A DNA stretch of 64,000 nt, taken from the NCBI RefSeq assembly GCF_963678875.1, contig NZ_OY787457.1:372001-436000 (forward strand). Reading direction: 5' to 3'. The notes beneath the pieces were generated by a model. It worked only from the letters and a program-made list of their open reading frames with translations, was not told where the DNA came from and did not search any database. Numbering within the stretch: position 1 is the first letter of the stretch; every line of letters starts with the position of its first letter. The position numbers were made by a program, and so were the translations under genes. The stretch is from an uncultured Hyphomonas sp. GTDB taxonomy: Bacteria > Pseudomonadota > Alphaproteobacteria > Caulobacterales > Hyphomonadaceae. Positions 50,577 to 59,732 of the stretch are shown here, piece by piece.

Positions 50577-52457
50577 TCAGTCCCGGATCTTCGCGGTGTA
50601 CCAGCGCTCAATGTCCTGTTCGAGGATTGAGAGCGGCCGGGGGCCGCCGGTCAGCACCGTGTCGTGAAACTCCACGAAGTCGAAGTCGGGGCCCAGCACG
50701 CGCTCGGCCCGCTCGCGCAGGTCCAGCATCCGCTTGCGTCCGATCCAGTAGGCCGCTGCCTGTCCGGGCCAGACCGTGTAGCGGTCGACCTCCTGCGCCA
50801 TGGGCCCTTCCGGCTGACCTGTGACGCTGACGAGATAATCGACCGCGTCTTGCCGGGTCCAGTGCATGCTGTGGATGCCCGTGTCGGCGACCAGCCGTGC
50901 GGCGCGGAACAGCAAGGACTGGAGATAGCCAATCCTGGCAAGCGGATCGTCATGGTATAGTCCGACATCGTCCGCCAAAGTCTCGGCATAGACACCCCAG
51001 CCTTCGCCATAGGCAACGTTCCAGATCATCTGCCGGATCAGCGGCAGGCGGGCTGTCTCCGCTGTCAGCGCACTCTCCAGGTGATGGCCGGGCAAGGTCT
51101 CATGGAACACCAGCGTCGCCAGCGTGAAGGCGGGCCAGTCGGTCATGTCGGCAAGGTTGATCTCGAACAGGCCGGGGGCCGATCCATTCGCCGGGGCGGC
51201 GGAATAGAAGGCCGCCGGGGCGGAGGCTTCGAGGAATTCCGGCACCGCGCGCAGGGCCACTTTCGTGCGCGGAATGGTCGACACGATGGAGGGCAGGGCG
51301 GCCTCGGCCTTGTCCAGATGGGCCTGCATCAGCGCCAGCAGGGCGGCATGGCCTTCCGGCGTTGCGTCGAAGATCTGACCCGGCTCTGCCGACAGCAGTG
51401 TCAGCCGTTCCGCCGCGCTGCCTTCGGTCAGGCCCGCCTCGAACAAAGCGAGTTCCAGCGCGGCCGTCAGCCGATCTACCTCGCTGAGCCCCAGCGTATG
51501 CAGTTCTTCGGCAGACAAGCCCTGGTCGGTGTAGGCCTGCAGCGCGGCCTGATAATAGGCAGCACCGTCCGGTTGCTGCCAGACGCCAGGCTGGGACGGT
51601 GCACTGGCCTGCAGGGCCGTGAACGCGTCGGCGAGGTGCTGATAGGCGGGCTGGATTTCCTGGCCCACGATGCGTTTCGCGCGGGCCAGGATGTCCTCTG
51701 CGTCTTCCAGGCTGAGGTCGTCCGGCCCGGTGAGCTGGCTTTCCAGCGTCGTGATCAGGACATGCGTTTCGGTTGGCCCCTCCGCGAATTTGAGGGCAAC
51801 GTCGCTCATGCGCGCAAGGATGAAGTCCGGCGGAACGATGCCGGACTTGGCGTCGGCTTCCAGACGCCGGCGTTCGTCTTCCATCGCATCGGCAAACTGG
51901 GCCAGACGGTCGACATAAGCGCGCGCTTCGCTGGCCGTGCGCACCGGGTGGGACCGGCTGAGCAGGTCCGGCACATCGATATAGGCACCGCGCATATGGT
52001 CCATGACATAGGGATAGGACACACCCAGCCCTGTCTGGCCGTGTCCGGAGACAAACAGGGATTCGGCGGTTTCATACGCCGCTGTTACCGTATCGAGATG
52101 GCGGGCCTGCGGGCTGCCTTCGGCAGGGCGGGGCGTGACGGCGAGCGCTTCCAGGATTTCCAGCCTGCTGACTCGGCGGCGTTCATAAGCGGCTTGTGAG
52201 CGGTCAGTCAGGTACCGGTTGAACGGATAGCCAACCGCATCTTCCGCCAGGCCCAGCCGGGTAGCGAGTTCCGGATCAGCCGCAAGCTCGGTCATGGCGA
52301 TGGACTGCAGTGTCTGGTCCACTTCGCGGGCGATGCGACGCGGCGTCCCCGCATCGTCGACTTGTGGACCGCACGCAGCCAGCGATGCCCCCGCGGCGAG
52401 TCCCGCCAGAACTGTGCGGCGACGGATGAGAAAACGCGTGTCAGACGTGGATTTCAT
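50577..52457 (-). CDS. DUF885-family lipoprotein (putative metallopeptidase-like)
   Basis: A 626-residue protein with a twin-arginine-like signal (RRRTVLAG) and a lipobox (SLAAC, Cys29). The DUF885 core has FHETLPGHHLESAL near residue 450, an HExxxHH pattern like a metal site, and AYGEGWGVYAETLAD. Related proteins are annotated as dipeptidyl-peptidase-like. Activity is unproven. Confidence 0.87.
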   Translation of the reverse strand: MKSTSDTRFLIRRRTVLAGLAAGASLAACGPQVDDAGTPRRIAREVDQTLQSIAMTELAADPELATRLGLAEDAVGYPFNRYLTDRSQAAYERRRVSRLEILEALAVTPRPAEGSPQARHLDTVTAAYETAESLFVSGHGQTGLGVSYPYVMDHMRGAYIDVPDLLSRSHPVRTASEARAYVDRLAQFADAMEDERRRLEADAKSGIVPPDFILARMSDVALKFAEGPTETHVLITTLESQLTGPDDLSLEDAEDILARAKRIVGQEIQPAYQHLADAFTALQASAPSQPGVWQQPDGAAYYQAALQAYTDQGLSAEELHTLGLSEVDRLTAALELALFEAGLTEGSAAERLTLLSAEPGQIFDATPEGHAALLALMQAHLDKAEAALPSIVSTIPRTKVALRAVPEFLEASAPAAFYSAAPANGSAPGLFEINLADMTDWPAFTLATLVFHETLPGHHLESALTAETARLPLIRQMIWNVAYGEGWGVYAETLADDVGLYHDDPLARIGYLQSLLFRAARLVADTGIHSMHWTRQDAVDYLVSVTGQPEGPMAQEVDRYTVWPGQAAAYWIGRKRMLDLRERAERVLGPDFDFVEFHDTVLTGGPRPLSILEQDIERWYTAKIRD

Positions 52458-52567
52458 GACGGTTTTTTCACCTCGTAGTCACTGCATTTCAGGCTGGTTC
52501 GGGTGTTGTAGCCAGTGTTTATTTCCGGTAGGCAAACGCCCAATTATCTCAGATCGGAGAGACACAC

Positions 52568-53368
52568 GTGAACACGCCTCCCGCAGCAGGCCAACCGGCC
52601 CTTACTGGCCAGGTCCTTTTTTACAAGCAGCCGCAGCCGCTGTCTCTGGAAGATCATGCCGGTCTCGGCGTGAAGCAGATCGACCAGCCGTTCGGTTTCA
52701 TGCGCGAAGCGCACGCTATTCCGGTCACCGTGACAGAATTCGGCCTCTGCGCCAGCTCGTACCCGGTGATCTTCGTCGGCGATGACCGTACACCGGTTGC
52801 CGTCATGGGGATCCGTCAGGGCCAGAACCTTTACGTCAGTGCTGACGGCCGCGTGATCGAAGACTATTACGTGCCGGCCTTCGCCCGCCGCTACCCATTT
52901 GTTTTCGCTGCTGATGACAACTCCGACCGTCTTGTCCTGTGCGTCGACCGCCAGGCTCCGATGGTCACCAACCAGCCGGAAGTGGCGTTCTTCGAGAATG
53001 GCCAGCCGAGCAAGTTCACCAATGATGCGATCGAGTTCTGCAAGGAATTCGAGCGTCAACGCCGCGCAACAACGGATTTCGTCAAGATGATCCGTGACCT
53101 CGACCTGTTCGAACAGAAGACGGTCACTTTCCAGCCGCGCACTCCGGATGGCGCCGAAGCCGGCCCGCCGCAGAAAATCGCTGACTACTGGGCGATCTCC
53201 GAAGAGCGTTTCAATGCGCTTTCGAATGAGAAATTCCTGGAGCTGAAGGCCAATGGCGCGATTGGCGCAATTTACGCGCACATGGTGTCGCTGCTGAATT
53301 GGCAACGCGTCATCCAGCGCGCGATGCGTATGCCGGTGTCCCCGAACCCGCAGCCGGCCAATGCCTGA
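52568..53368 (+). CDS. SapC-family protein
   Basis: A 266-residue protein matching the SapC family, named after a Campylobacter S-layer locus gene. It shows IPVTVTEFGLCASSYPVIF, YYVPAFARRYPFVF and a C-terminal LKANGAIGAIYAHMVSLLNW. The start is GTG at 52568 after CGGAGAG. No S-layer or type I secretion gene is adjacent. SapC proteins are common in aquatic alpha/gammaproteobacteria next to TonB receptors, and the role is unknown. Confidence 0.87.
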   Translation: MNTPPAAGQPALTGQVLFYKQPQPLSLEDHAGLGVKQIDQPFGFMREAHAIPVTVTEFGLCASSYPVIFVGDDRTPVAVMGIRQGQNLYVSADGRVIEDYYVPAFARRYPFVFAADDNSDRLVLCVDRQAPMVTNQPEVAFFENGQPSKFTNDAIEFCKEFERQRRATTDFVKMIRDLDLFEQKTVTFQPRTPDGAEAGPPQKIADYWAISEERFNALSNEKFLELKANGAIGAIYAHMVSLLNWQRVIQRAMRMPVSPNPQPANA

Positions 53369-53393
53369 TCGCAAGCCTGCACGCTAGAGAATG

Positions 53394-53421
53394 AAGGCGG
53401 CCTCTCGGGGCCGCCTTTTTT
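53394..53421 (+). terminator. Terminator of the SapC-family gene
   Basis: AAGGCGGCC and GGCCGCCTT form a 9-bp stem around a 6-nt loop, followed by a T-run (six T). Confidence 0.92.
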
Positions 53422-53537
53422 CTTGCCGGGCAGGTGCGCCGCGAAGACACAATTGCCATCACGCTTGCGCGAGGCCCTTCTTTAGCCGCGTGTTTGCAGG
53501 CATATGAGCCGCAACTCCAAGAAAACGGACCTGCTCA

Positions 53538-55625
53538 ATGAAGTTTTCCGCCTGCCTTGCCGCCTTGTTCGGCGCCATCTTTTCCTTCCTGCCGGCTGCC
53601 GCTGCGCCCGTGGACGCAGGTCATGCGCGGGTGGAGCTGATCTCGGAACGAGAGGCAGCCCTGCCGGGGGAGACCATATATGCCGCGCTGAAAATGGATC
53701 TCGACAATGGCTGGCATGTCTACTGGCTGAATGCCGGGGATGCGGGCCTGCCGCCGCAGGTGATTGCCCAGCCCGCCAGCGACATCGAAGCCGGCGCGAT
53801 CGGCGACATTGTCTGGCCGGTGCCGCACCTCCTTCCGGTCGTGGAAGGGGAGATCATGGATTATGGCTATAATGACGAGGTCGTTTTTCCGTTCCCGATC
53901 ACCATTCCGGAAAACGCCATGGGTCCGGTGACGCTGGATGTCATCGCCGACTACCTGATCTGTGAAGACACCTGCGTGCCGGAACAGGCACATGTGAAGC
54001 TGAAACTGGAGACGGACCAGGCTGAGGCAAACATCCGCAATGGCGAACTGATCGGCAAGTGGATCGCCAAAAGCGATGTTCCGTTCCCGGGCGAGGCGCG
54101 CGTCCTGAAGAAGGACCTCGATTGGAAGCTGAGCCTCCGTCTCGATGGCGGTTTCGGCAAGGTTCAGTCGGTCCGCTTCTTTCCATTCGGACATGACATT
54201 CTCCATCCGGCGGGCCAGCCGGTGGAGCTGGGGCGCCACGGCGCCACCCTTTCGCTGAGTGCAGCGGACATGACATCGGTTTCCAAACCGCTTGAGGGCG
54301 TCGTTGTCATTGAACAGACTGACGGCACCCGAACGGGTTACCGGATCAGCGCAGCAGAAGGCTCGCCTTTGCCGGATACGTCCGGCCTCGGTCCCGTGGG
54401 CGGGGCAGGTCTTCAGGTCGCTGCCTGGAAGCTGATCCTGCTGGCCATCCTCGGCGGCCTGATCCTGAACCTGATGCCTTGCGTCCTGCCGGTCCTGTCA
54501 ATGAAGGCGTTCGGCATGGTGTCGGCGGTTTCCAGCGGTCATGCCGGGGAAGTTCGCCGTCACGGTATCTGGTACACGGCCGGTGTGCTGGTGTCCTTCG
54601 GTGTGCTGGCGGCGATCATCGTTGCCCTGCGCGCCGCCACCGGGCCGATCACGCTGGGCTTCCAGTTGCAGAGCGCGCCGGTCGTGGCGGTGCTGACGCT
54701 CGTGATGTTTGCCGTCGGCCTGTGGCTGATGGGCATGTTCGAGCTGGGTACGTCATTGCAGAACCTCGGCTCGGGCCTTGCCGACAGGGACGGCGATGCA
54801 GGCGCCTTCTTTACCGGCGTGTTGGCAGCGGTTGTCGGTTCACCCTGTGTGGGTCCGTTCCTCGGCGCAGCGCTGGGCGCTGTCATGGGGCATTCCGCAC
54901 CGGTCGTGTTCACCTTTTTCCTCGCCATGGGTTTCGGTCTTGCGTTGCCTTTCCTTGTGCTGAGCTTCGTGCCGAACCTCTACAAGCTGTTGCCGCGGCC
55001 GGGGAAGTGGATGGACACGCTGAAGCAGATCTTCGCGTTCCCGATGTTCCTGACGGCGGCATGGCTGGCCAAGGTTTTGGGCGATCTTGCCGGTTCGGGC
55101 GCCGTGGCATGGGTTGCAACTGGTGCTGTGGCAATCGCCTTCGCCGCCTGGCTGTGGCAGCGTGAAGCCCGCCTGCCGCGCATCCTGGCCGTCGTGACGC
55201 TGGCGCTGGCCCTGTTCGGTGTCACGGAGCGGGCGATGGCGCCTGCGCCCGCTATCGGCGCCTCGTCGGCCTATGCGGCGAAGTATGAGGCAGAGCCGTG
55301 GAGTGCCAGCCAGGTGCAGTCGCTGATCGCCGAAGGCCGGCCGATCTTTATCGACTTCACGGCCAGCTGGTGCGCGACCTGCCAGGTGAACAAGGCAACG
55401 ACCCTGAAATCGAAGGCCGTTCACGACTTTTTCGCGGCCAATGACGTCGCCTTCCTGGTCGCAGATTTTACCCGCAAGGACCCTGCGATCGCCGCCGAAC
55501 TGGCGCGGCATCAGCGCGCAGGCGTTCCGATGTATCTGTGGTATCCTGCCGGTTCGGACGAGCCTCAGGTCCTGCCGGAGATCCTGAATCAGGGGCTCGT
55601 CACCAGCCTGCCGCTGTCTCCCTGA
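53538..55625 (+). CDS. ScsB/DsbD-type thiol:disulfide reductant conduit
   Basis: A 695-residue protein with a signal peptide, an N-terminal periplasmic domain with a Cys pair (CEDTC), eight or so membrane helices with the redox cysteines in NLMPCVLPVLSMKAFGM and GSPCVGPFLGA, and a C-terminal thioredoxin domain with C612-A-T-C615. It passes electrons from cytoplasmic thioredoxin to periplasmic targets. The larger N-terminal domain fits the ScsB rather than E. coli DsbD subtype. The next gene encodes a likely client redoxin. Confidence 0.92.
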   Translation: MKFSACLAALFGAIFSFLPAAAAPVDAGHARVELISEREAALPGETIYAALKMDLDNGWHVYWLNAGDAGLPPQVIAQPASDIEAGAIGDIVWPVPHLLPVVEGEIMDYGYNDEVVFPFPITIPENAMGPVTLDVIADYLICEDTCVPEQAHVKLKLETDQAEANIRNGELIGKWIAKSDVPFPGEARVLKKDLDWKLSLRLDGGFGKVQSVRFFPFGHDILHPAGQPVELGRHGATLSLSAADMTSVSKPLEGVVVIEQTDGTRTGYRISAAEGSPLPDTSGLGPVGGAGLQVAAWKLILLAILGGLILNLMPCVLPVLSMKAFGMVSAVSSGHAGEVRRHGIWYTAGVLVSFGVLAAIIVALRAATGPITLGFQLQSAPVVAVLTLVMFAVGLWLMGMFELGTSLQNLGSGLADRDGDAGAFFTGVLAAVVGSPCVGPFLGAALGAVMGHSAPVVFTFFLAMGFGLALPFLVLSFVPNLYKLLPRPGKWMDTLKQIFAFPMFLTAAWLAKVLGDLAGSGAVAWVATGAVAIAFAAWLWQREARLPRILAVVTLALALFGVTERAMAPAPAIGASSAYAAKYEAEPWSASQVQSLIAEGRPIFIDFTASWCATCQVNKATTLKSKAVHDFFAANDVAFLVADFTRKDPAIAAELARHQRAGVPMYLWYPAGSDEPQVLPEILNQGLVTSLPLSP

Positions 55626-55657
55626 GACGAGCGGGACAAGAGGGAACAAAGAGACGA

Positions 55658-56308
55658 ATGATTACGATCAATCGGCGAAACCTGTCGCTTGCGGCCGGTA
55701 TGGCAGCGGCGGTCGCGTTGACGGCGGGGGCGCTGATCGCCTCCACCGCGCGCGCAGATTCCGGTCTCCCGGTTGGCCGCCCGGCACCAGCTTTCACCGC
55801 TATGGACAGCCATGGCGATCTGGTCTCGCTATCGGATTTTACCGGCCAGACCGTCGTACTGGAATGGACGAACGAAGGCTGCCCCTTCGTGCGCAAGCAC
55901 TATGCCCAGCCCCCCGGAAACATGCAGGGGCTGCAGGCAGATGCGGAGGCTGACGGCACGGTCTGGCTGACCGTGATCTCGTCTGCGCCGGGTAAGCAGG
56001 GGCATGCCGATGGCAGCGGTGCCAATCAGTGGACGGAGGAGCATGGCGCAAAGCCCGCGCATGTGCTTCTGGACCCGGAAGGAGAACTTGGGCGCCTCTA
56101 TCAGGCGAAGACAACGCCGCACATGTTCATCATCGGCCCGAAGGGCCAGGTCGCCTATCAGGGCGCAATCGACTCGGTCGCTTCTGCCAATGTGGCCGAC
56201 ATAGCTTCAGCCACCAACTATGTCAGGGAGGCGCTGAACAGTCTCGCTGCCGGGGAATCGATCAATGTCAGCACGACAAAGCCTTATGGCTGTTCGGTGA
56301 AGTATTAA
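55658..56308 (+). CDS. Exported redoxin (thioredoxin/AhpC-TSA fold)
   Basis: A 216-residue protein with a signal peptide (cleavage near TARA) and an AhpC/TSA-like fold. The active-site region is WTNEGCPFVRKHY with C75 alone, not CxxC. A second Cys, C212, lies in the conserved C-terminal GCSVKY. The protein may be peroxidase-like and recycled by the ScsB-like partner 32 bp upstream (inference). AGAGGGAAC precedes the ATG. Confidence 0.88.
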   Translation: MITINRRNLSLAAGMAAAVALTAGALIASTARADSGLPVGRPAPAFTAMDSHGDLVSLSDFTGQTVVLEWTNEGCPFVRKHYAQPPGNMQGLQADAEADGTVWLTVISSAPGKQGHADGSGANQWTEEHGAKPAHVLLDPEGELGRLYQAKTTPHMFIIGPKGQVAYQGAIDSVASANVADIASATNYVREALNSLAAGESINVSTTKPYGCSVKY

Positions 56309-56368
56309 GGCCGGCAGGCGCAATTACCCCATTGATCCATACGGCACACCGCCCTAAACGCGCGCCTC

Positions 56369-56872
56369 ATGCTCCAGATTGTGCCCGAAACCCCAGCCTT
56401 GCACGCCGAAGCGATCGAAGACCTCTTCGACCGCACCTTCGGTCCCGGCCACTTTGCCAAGACCGCCGAGCGTCTGCGCGAATATTCGCGCTCGCTGCCG
56501 GAGATCAATCGCGTTGCCGTGCTGGACGAAAAGGTGATCGCGGTCTGCCGTGTCTGGCCGCTGGTTGTGGGACCGAACCGCGACAAGGCGCTGTTTTACG
56601 GGCCTGTTGCTGTCGCCCCGTCGCAGCGTGGCAGCCGACTTGGGCTGACCGTGACGGGTGAGGCGCTGGAAGCTGGCAAGGCCGCTGGCTGGCCTGCCGC
56701 CATCCTGATCGGCGTCCCGGCCTATTTCGGTGAGATTGGCTTCACCGTTACGCCAAAGAACCAGCTGACCTTTCCGGGCCCGCAGGACCAGGCCCGCGTC
56801 ATGGTGAAGGATCTTGCCGGGGACTCCAGCAAGCTCTCCGGTCTCGTGACGGGTCTGATCGAGGCGCGCTAG
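56369..56872 (+). CDS. GNAT-family N-acetyltransferase
   Basis: A 167-residue GNAT with the acetyl-CoA loop region PVAVAPSQRGSRLGLTVTGE (Q/RxxGxG/A-like, here QRGSRLG) and the late motif PAYFGEIGFTV. It resembles YhbS-type acetyltransferases. The substrate is unknown. Its stop overlaps the convergent MAPEG gene in CTAG. Confidence 0.88.
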   Translation: MLQIVPETPALHAEAIEDLFDRTFGPGHFAKTAERLREYSRSLPEINRVAVLDEKVIAVCRVWPLVVGPNRDKALFYGPVAVAPSQRGSRLGLTVTGEALEAGKAAGWPAAILIGVPAYFGEIGFTVTPKNQLTFPGPQDQARVMVKDLAGDSSKLSGLVTGLIEAR

Positions 56873-57261
56873 GTCAGCGCAAACCAGCCGCAGGCTCCGG
56901 CGGTGATCAGCATGACCAGCGCCGTGATCAACGTGCCGACGCTGCGTCCGAAACTGCTGCCAGCCGACCCGCCAAGGCCGATTGCATGCAGGACGCGTCC
57001 GAGCAGGAAACTGCCGCCGAGGCCATGGATCAGCAGGATAGGGGCTGAAAGCGCGCCGAGCCCGATCAGGCCCAGCAGGACGACCGGGACATCCTCCACG
57101 GCGTTGCCTTGTACGCGCAGGCTACGCTGCATGACCTGTTCGCCGCCGTCGCCGAAGCTCACTTTGTACTTCACCCGGACCCGGCCAACATTGGCTTTCA
57201 GTACCAGCATGAGCAGGCAGAAAAGACCGGCATAAAGCACGGCCGCTTGCATGGATGTCAT
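56869..57261 (-). CDS. MAPEG-family membrane protein
   Basis: A 130-residue protein with four membrane segments and the MAPEG-like RVQGNAVEDVPVVLLGL between the first and second helices. Relatives include microsomal glutathione transferases. The activity of this bacterial subgroup is unknown. Confidence 0.87.
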   Translation of the reverse strand: MTSMQAAVLYAGLFCLLMLVLKANVGRVRVKYKVSFGDGGEQVMQRSLRVQGNAVEDVPVVLLGLIGLGALSAPILLIHGLGGSFLLGRVLHAIGLGGSAGSSFGRSVGTLITALVMLITAGACGWFALT

Positions 57262-57322
57262 GGATCAGTCCTCCCTTTATGCCGGGAACATAAGCTGGTT
57301 TGCCGAGCCAACGGAAGAGGAT

Positions 57323-58369
57323 TCAGAAACACTCGGCCACTTCGGCGATCCATGCCTGAACCTCTTCCTTGGCTTCCAAGGGGGATTTTCCGTGCCGGAC
57401 GAGGATCAGGTCCTTTTCGGGCACCAGAACCGTATACTGACCTTCATACCCATTGCAGGAGAAGCTGCCGGGACCTGCCATGTCCAGCCACCAATGGGCG
57501 CCATAGCCGAGCGTCTCGATCTCCGGCACGGCCGGTGTTGGCGTGCGGGCATAGTCGGCCCAGCCTTCCGGCAGGATGCGTGTGCCATCCCAGACGCCGT
57601 CGCGCAGATAGAGCAGGCCGAAGCGGGCAAAATCCCGCGCGGTGCAGTAACAGAAGGATGAGCCAATGAATGTGCCGGCCTTGTCGAACTTGGGAAGAGG
57701 AGAGCGCATGCCAATCGGAGTGAACAGTTCACGCAACATGAATTCCCGGAACTGGTCTCCCTTGATGTTCAGGGCCCGGGCAGCGCAGCGCGCGACGATG
57801 TTGGATGTACCACTCGAATAGCTCCAGAACGTGTCCGGGGCATGCTCCAGAGGTTGACTGGCAGCATAGGCGGCAACGTCTTCCTGCCCGCCGCCAAACA
57901 GCATTTCGATCACGTCGGAGACGGATCCCGGCACATAGTCCTCAACGAATTTCAACCCGCTGGACATGCGCAGCAGCATGTCCAGCGTGATCTCGCGGCG
58001 AGGGTCGTCTGCGCCTTGCCATTCCGGTACGTCTGCCGGGGCGTGGATGTCGATCCGGCCGTCGCGCACGAGAATGCCGATCAGCGCCTGGGTAATCGAT
58101 TTCGCCTCCGACCAGGAAGGGAAGGTGCTGCCGGGCGTGAAGTCTTTCCAGTAGCGCTCGGCGACGATCTGGCCGCCCTGAACGGCGAGGAAGGCGTGCG
58201 TTTCCCCCATGGTTTCAGGGGCCGGGTCTGCAAAGGCGCGGTCCAGCAGGCGCGCCAGCCTTGCGGTATCCGTGCCGGGGGCGGGGTTCCCTTCCGGCCA
58301 GGCCTTTGTTGGCCACGCAATGCCTTCCGGCTGCGTGGGCAAGGGTGGCAGGGGATGATCGAATGGCAT
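57323..58369 (-). CDS. Beta-lactamase-fold serine hydrolase
   Basis: A 348-residue protein of the class C/esterase family. The SxxK nucleophile pair is SEAK in FPSWSEAKSITQALIG, the second motif is YSSGTSN (Tyr at the YxN place), and the third region is near LVRHGK. There is no signal peptide, which argues against a secreted beta-lactamase. Esterase or 6-aminohexanoate-type hydrolase activity is more likely. The ATG at 58369 is chosen over longer in-frame starts. Confidence 0.85.
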   Translation of the reverse strand: MPFDHPLPPLPTQPEGIAWPTKAWPEGNPAPGTDTARLARLLDRAFADPAPETMGETHAFLAVQGGQIVAERYWKDFTPGSTFPSWSEAKSITQALIGILVRDGRIDIHAPADVPEWQGADDPRREITLDMLLRMSSGLKFVEDYVPGSVSDVIEMLFGGGQEDVAAYAASQPLEHAPDTFWSYSSGTSNIVARCAARALNIKGDQFREFMLRELFTPIGMRSPLPKFDKAGTFIGSSFCYCTARDFARFGLLYLRDGVWDGTRILPEGWADYARTPTPAVPEIETLGYGAHWWLDMAGPGSFSCNGYEGQYTVLVPEKDLILVRHGKSPLEAKEEVQAWIAEVAECF

Positions 58370-58565
58370 GGCGGCGCTCCCGGCGTTTATGGTCTTTGGG
58401 GCAGCTAACCAGACCGGGCAGGGCAGGCGCAAGAAGAGGTCTTGATTGCCTTAGCGGCATGTCGCGTTCATAAGTGTAATGCGGAATACAGAGATGGTGC
58501 CAAAACCGTCCGAAAGAGCCGCAAGGGAGCGAAACGGACCGAGCCGAAGGGCTCAGGCAAGAGGC

Positions 58566-59732
58566 ATGGACGGCAATACACAAGTCACTCCAGAGGTTGA
58601 ATCTATCCAGCAGCCACGTACGCCGCTGACCGCTCACCTGCATAATCCGCGAGTTCGGATGGCGCTTATTGCAGGCCTTGTCCTGTTGGTTTTGCTGCTG
58701 CTTGTCCGTTTCATGGCGGACCGCGCTGCTTATGTTTCCACCTCTGACGCGCGGATTGCGGCGGACATGATCGCCGTCTCGACGGACATTTCCGGCAAGA
58801 TCACCTCGCAGCGTGTCTCTTCGGGCGACATGGTGAAGGCGGGTGACGTCCTCTACACAATCGACGATCGCGAAGCCGCCTACACGCTGGCGGAATACGA
58901 GGCCGAAGCAAACCGGCTGAGGGCTGAAATCGCCCGTGAGGAGGCCCGGGTCGGGCTCGCTTCATCCAAGGCTGGCAGCGAGGTCGCCGCCCGGCGCGCA
59001 GGGACGCAGTCGGCCTCTGCATCCGTGGAGGCGGCTCGCTCAAATCTCGAGACGGCCCAACGTGATTTTGACCGCACGCAAGGCCTGTTCGACCGGGGCC
59101 TCGTGCCGCAGAGCGCACTGGATCAGTCGACAAACGCGCTCGATACGGCGCGCCAAGGCCTGCTGCGGGCTGAGGCTGACCGGGACAGTGCCCGCGCCGA
59201 CCAACGTACGGCATCCATTCAGGGCGAGGAGGTACGTCTGATCGAGCTCGACCTCGGCGTATTGCGTGCGTCGCTTCAACAGGCTGAAGCCCGGGTCGAT
59301 GCCCAGCGTGTGGTTGTGGAACAACACACGATCCGGGCACCGATCGACGGCGTCATCGATGAATTGTTCTACGACACAGGGGAGCATTCGCTTCGCGGGT
59401 TCCGCGTCGCACTGATGCACGATCCGGATGCCGTGTGGGTGTCGGCGAACATCAAGGAAACCGATATCCGCAAGATCGAGACAGGCGCCGACGTCCGCGT
59501 GAAGGCGGATAGCCATCCGGGTACAAGAATATCCGGTCATGTCACGCGGATCCACAATGCGACGCTGGCAGAGTCTGCGATGATGCCGAACCCGAACGCC
59601 AATGGTGTTTTCACCAAGATCACCCAGCGCATCACCGTTCGGATCGATCTTGACGATCCGGGCCTGCGCCTGCGGCCCGGCACGATGGTGACGGTGCGCA
59701 TCCGCAAGCAGGCCGCCAAAGATCCGGCGTGA
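58566..59732 (+). CDS. EmrA-like membrane fusion protein (HlyD family)
   Basis: A 388-residue adaptor with one N-terminal membrane helix (about 33-50), a split biotinyl-lipoyl domain (GKITSQRVSSGDMVKAGDVLY ends at Y; second half IRAPIDGVIDELF) and a long coiled coil (about 110-240). It couples the next gene, an EmrB-type pump, to an outer membrane channel. AAGAGG precedes the ATG at 58566. The stop overlaps the pump's GTG start. Confidence 0.92.
   Translation: MDGNTQVTPEVESIQQPRTPLTAHLHNPRVRMALIAGLVLLVLLLLVRFMADRAAYVSTSDARIAADMIAVSTDISGKITSQRVSSGDMVKAGDVLYTIDDREAAYTLAEYEAEANRLRAEIAREEARVGLASSKAGSEVAARRAGTQSASASVEAARSNLETAQRDFDRTQGLFDRGLVPQSALDQSTNALDTARQGLLRAEADRDSARADQRTASIQGEEVRLIELDLGVLRASLQQAEARVDAQRVVVEQHTIRAPIDGVIDELFYDTGEHSLRGFRVALMHDPDAVWVSANIKETDIRKIETGADVRVKADSHPGTRISGHVTRIHNATLAESAMMPNPNANGVFTKITQRITVRIDLDDPGLRLRPGTMVTVRIRKQAAKDPA

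Noticed and set aside
57323..58369. Beta-lactamase controlled by the BlaI pair
   Set aside because: It is 50 kb away, lacks a signal peptide and no TACA-N2-TGTA site was seen before it.
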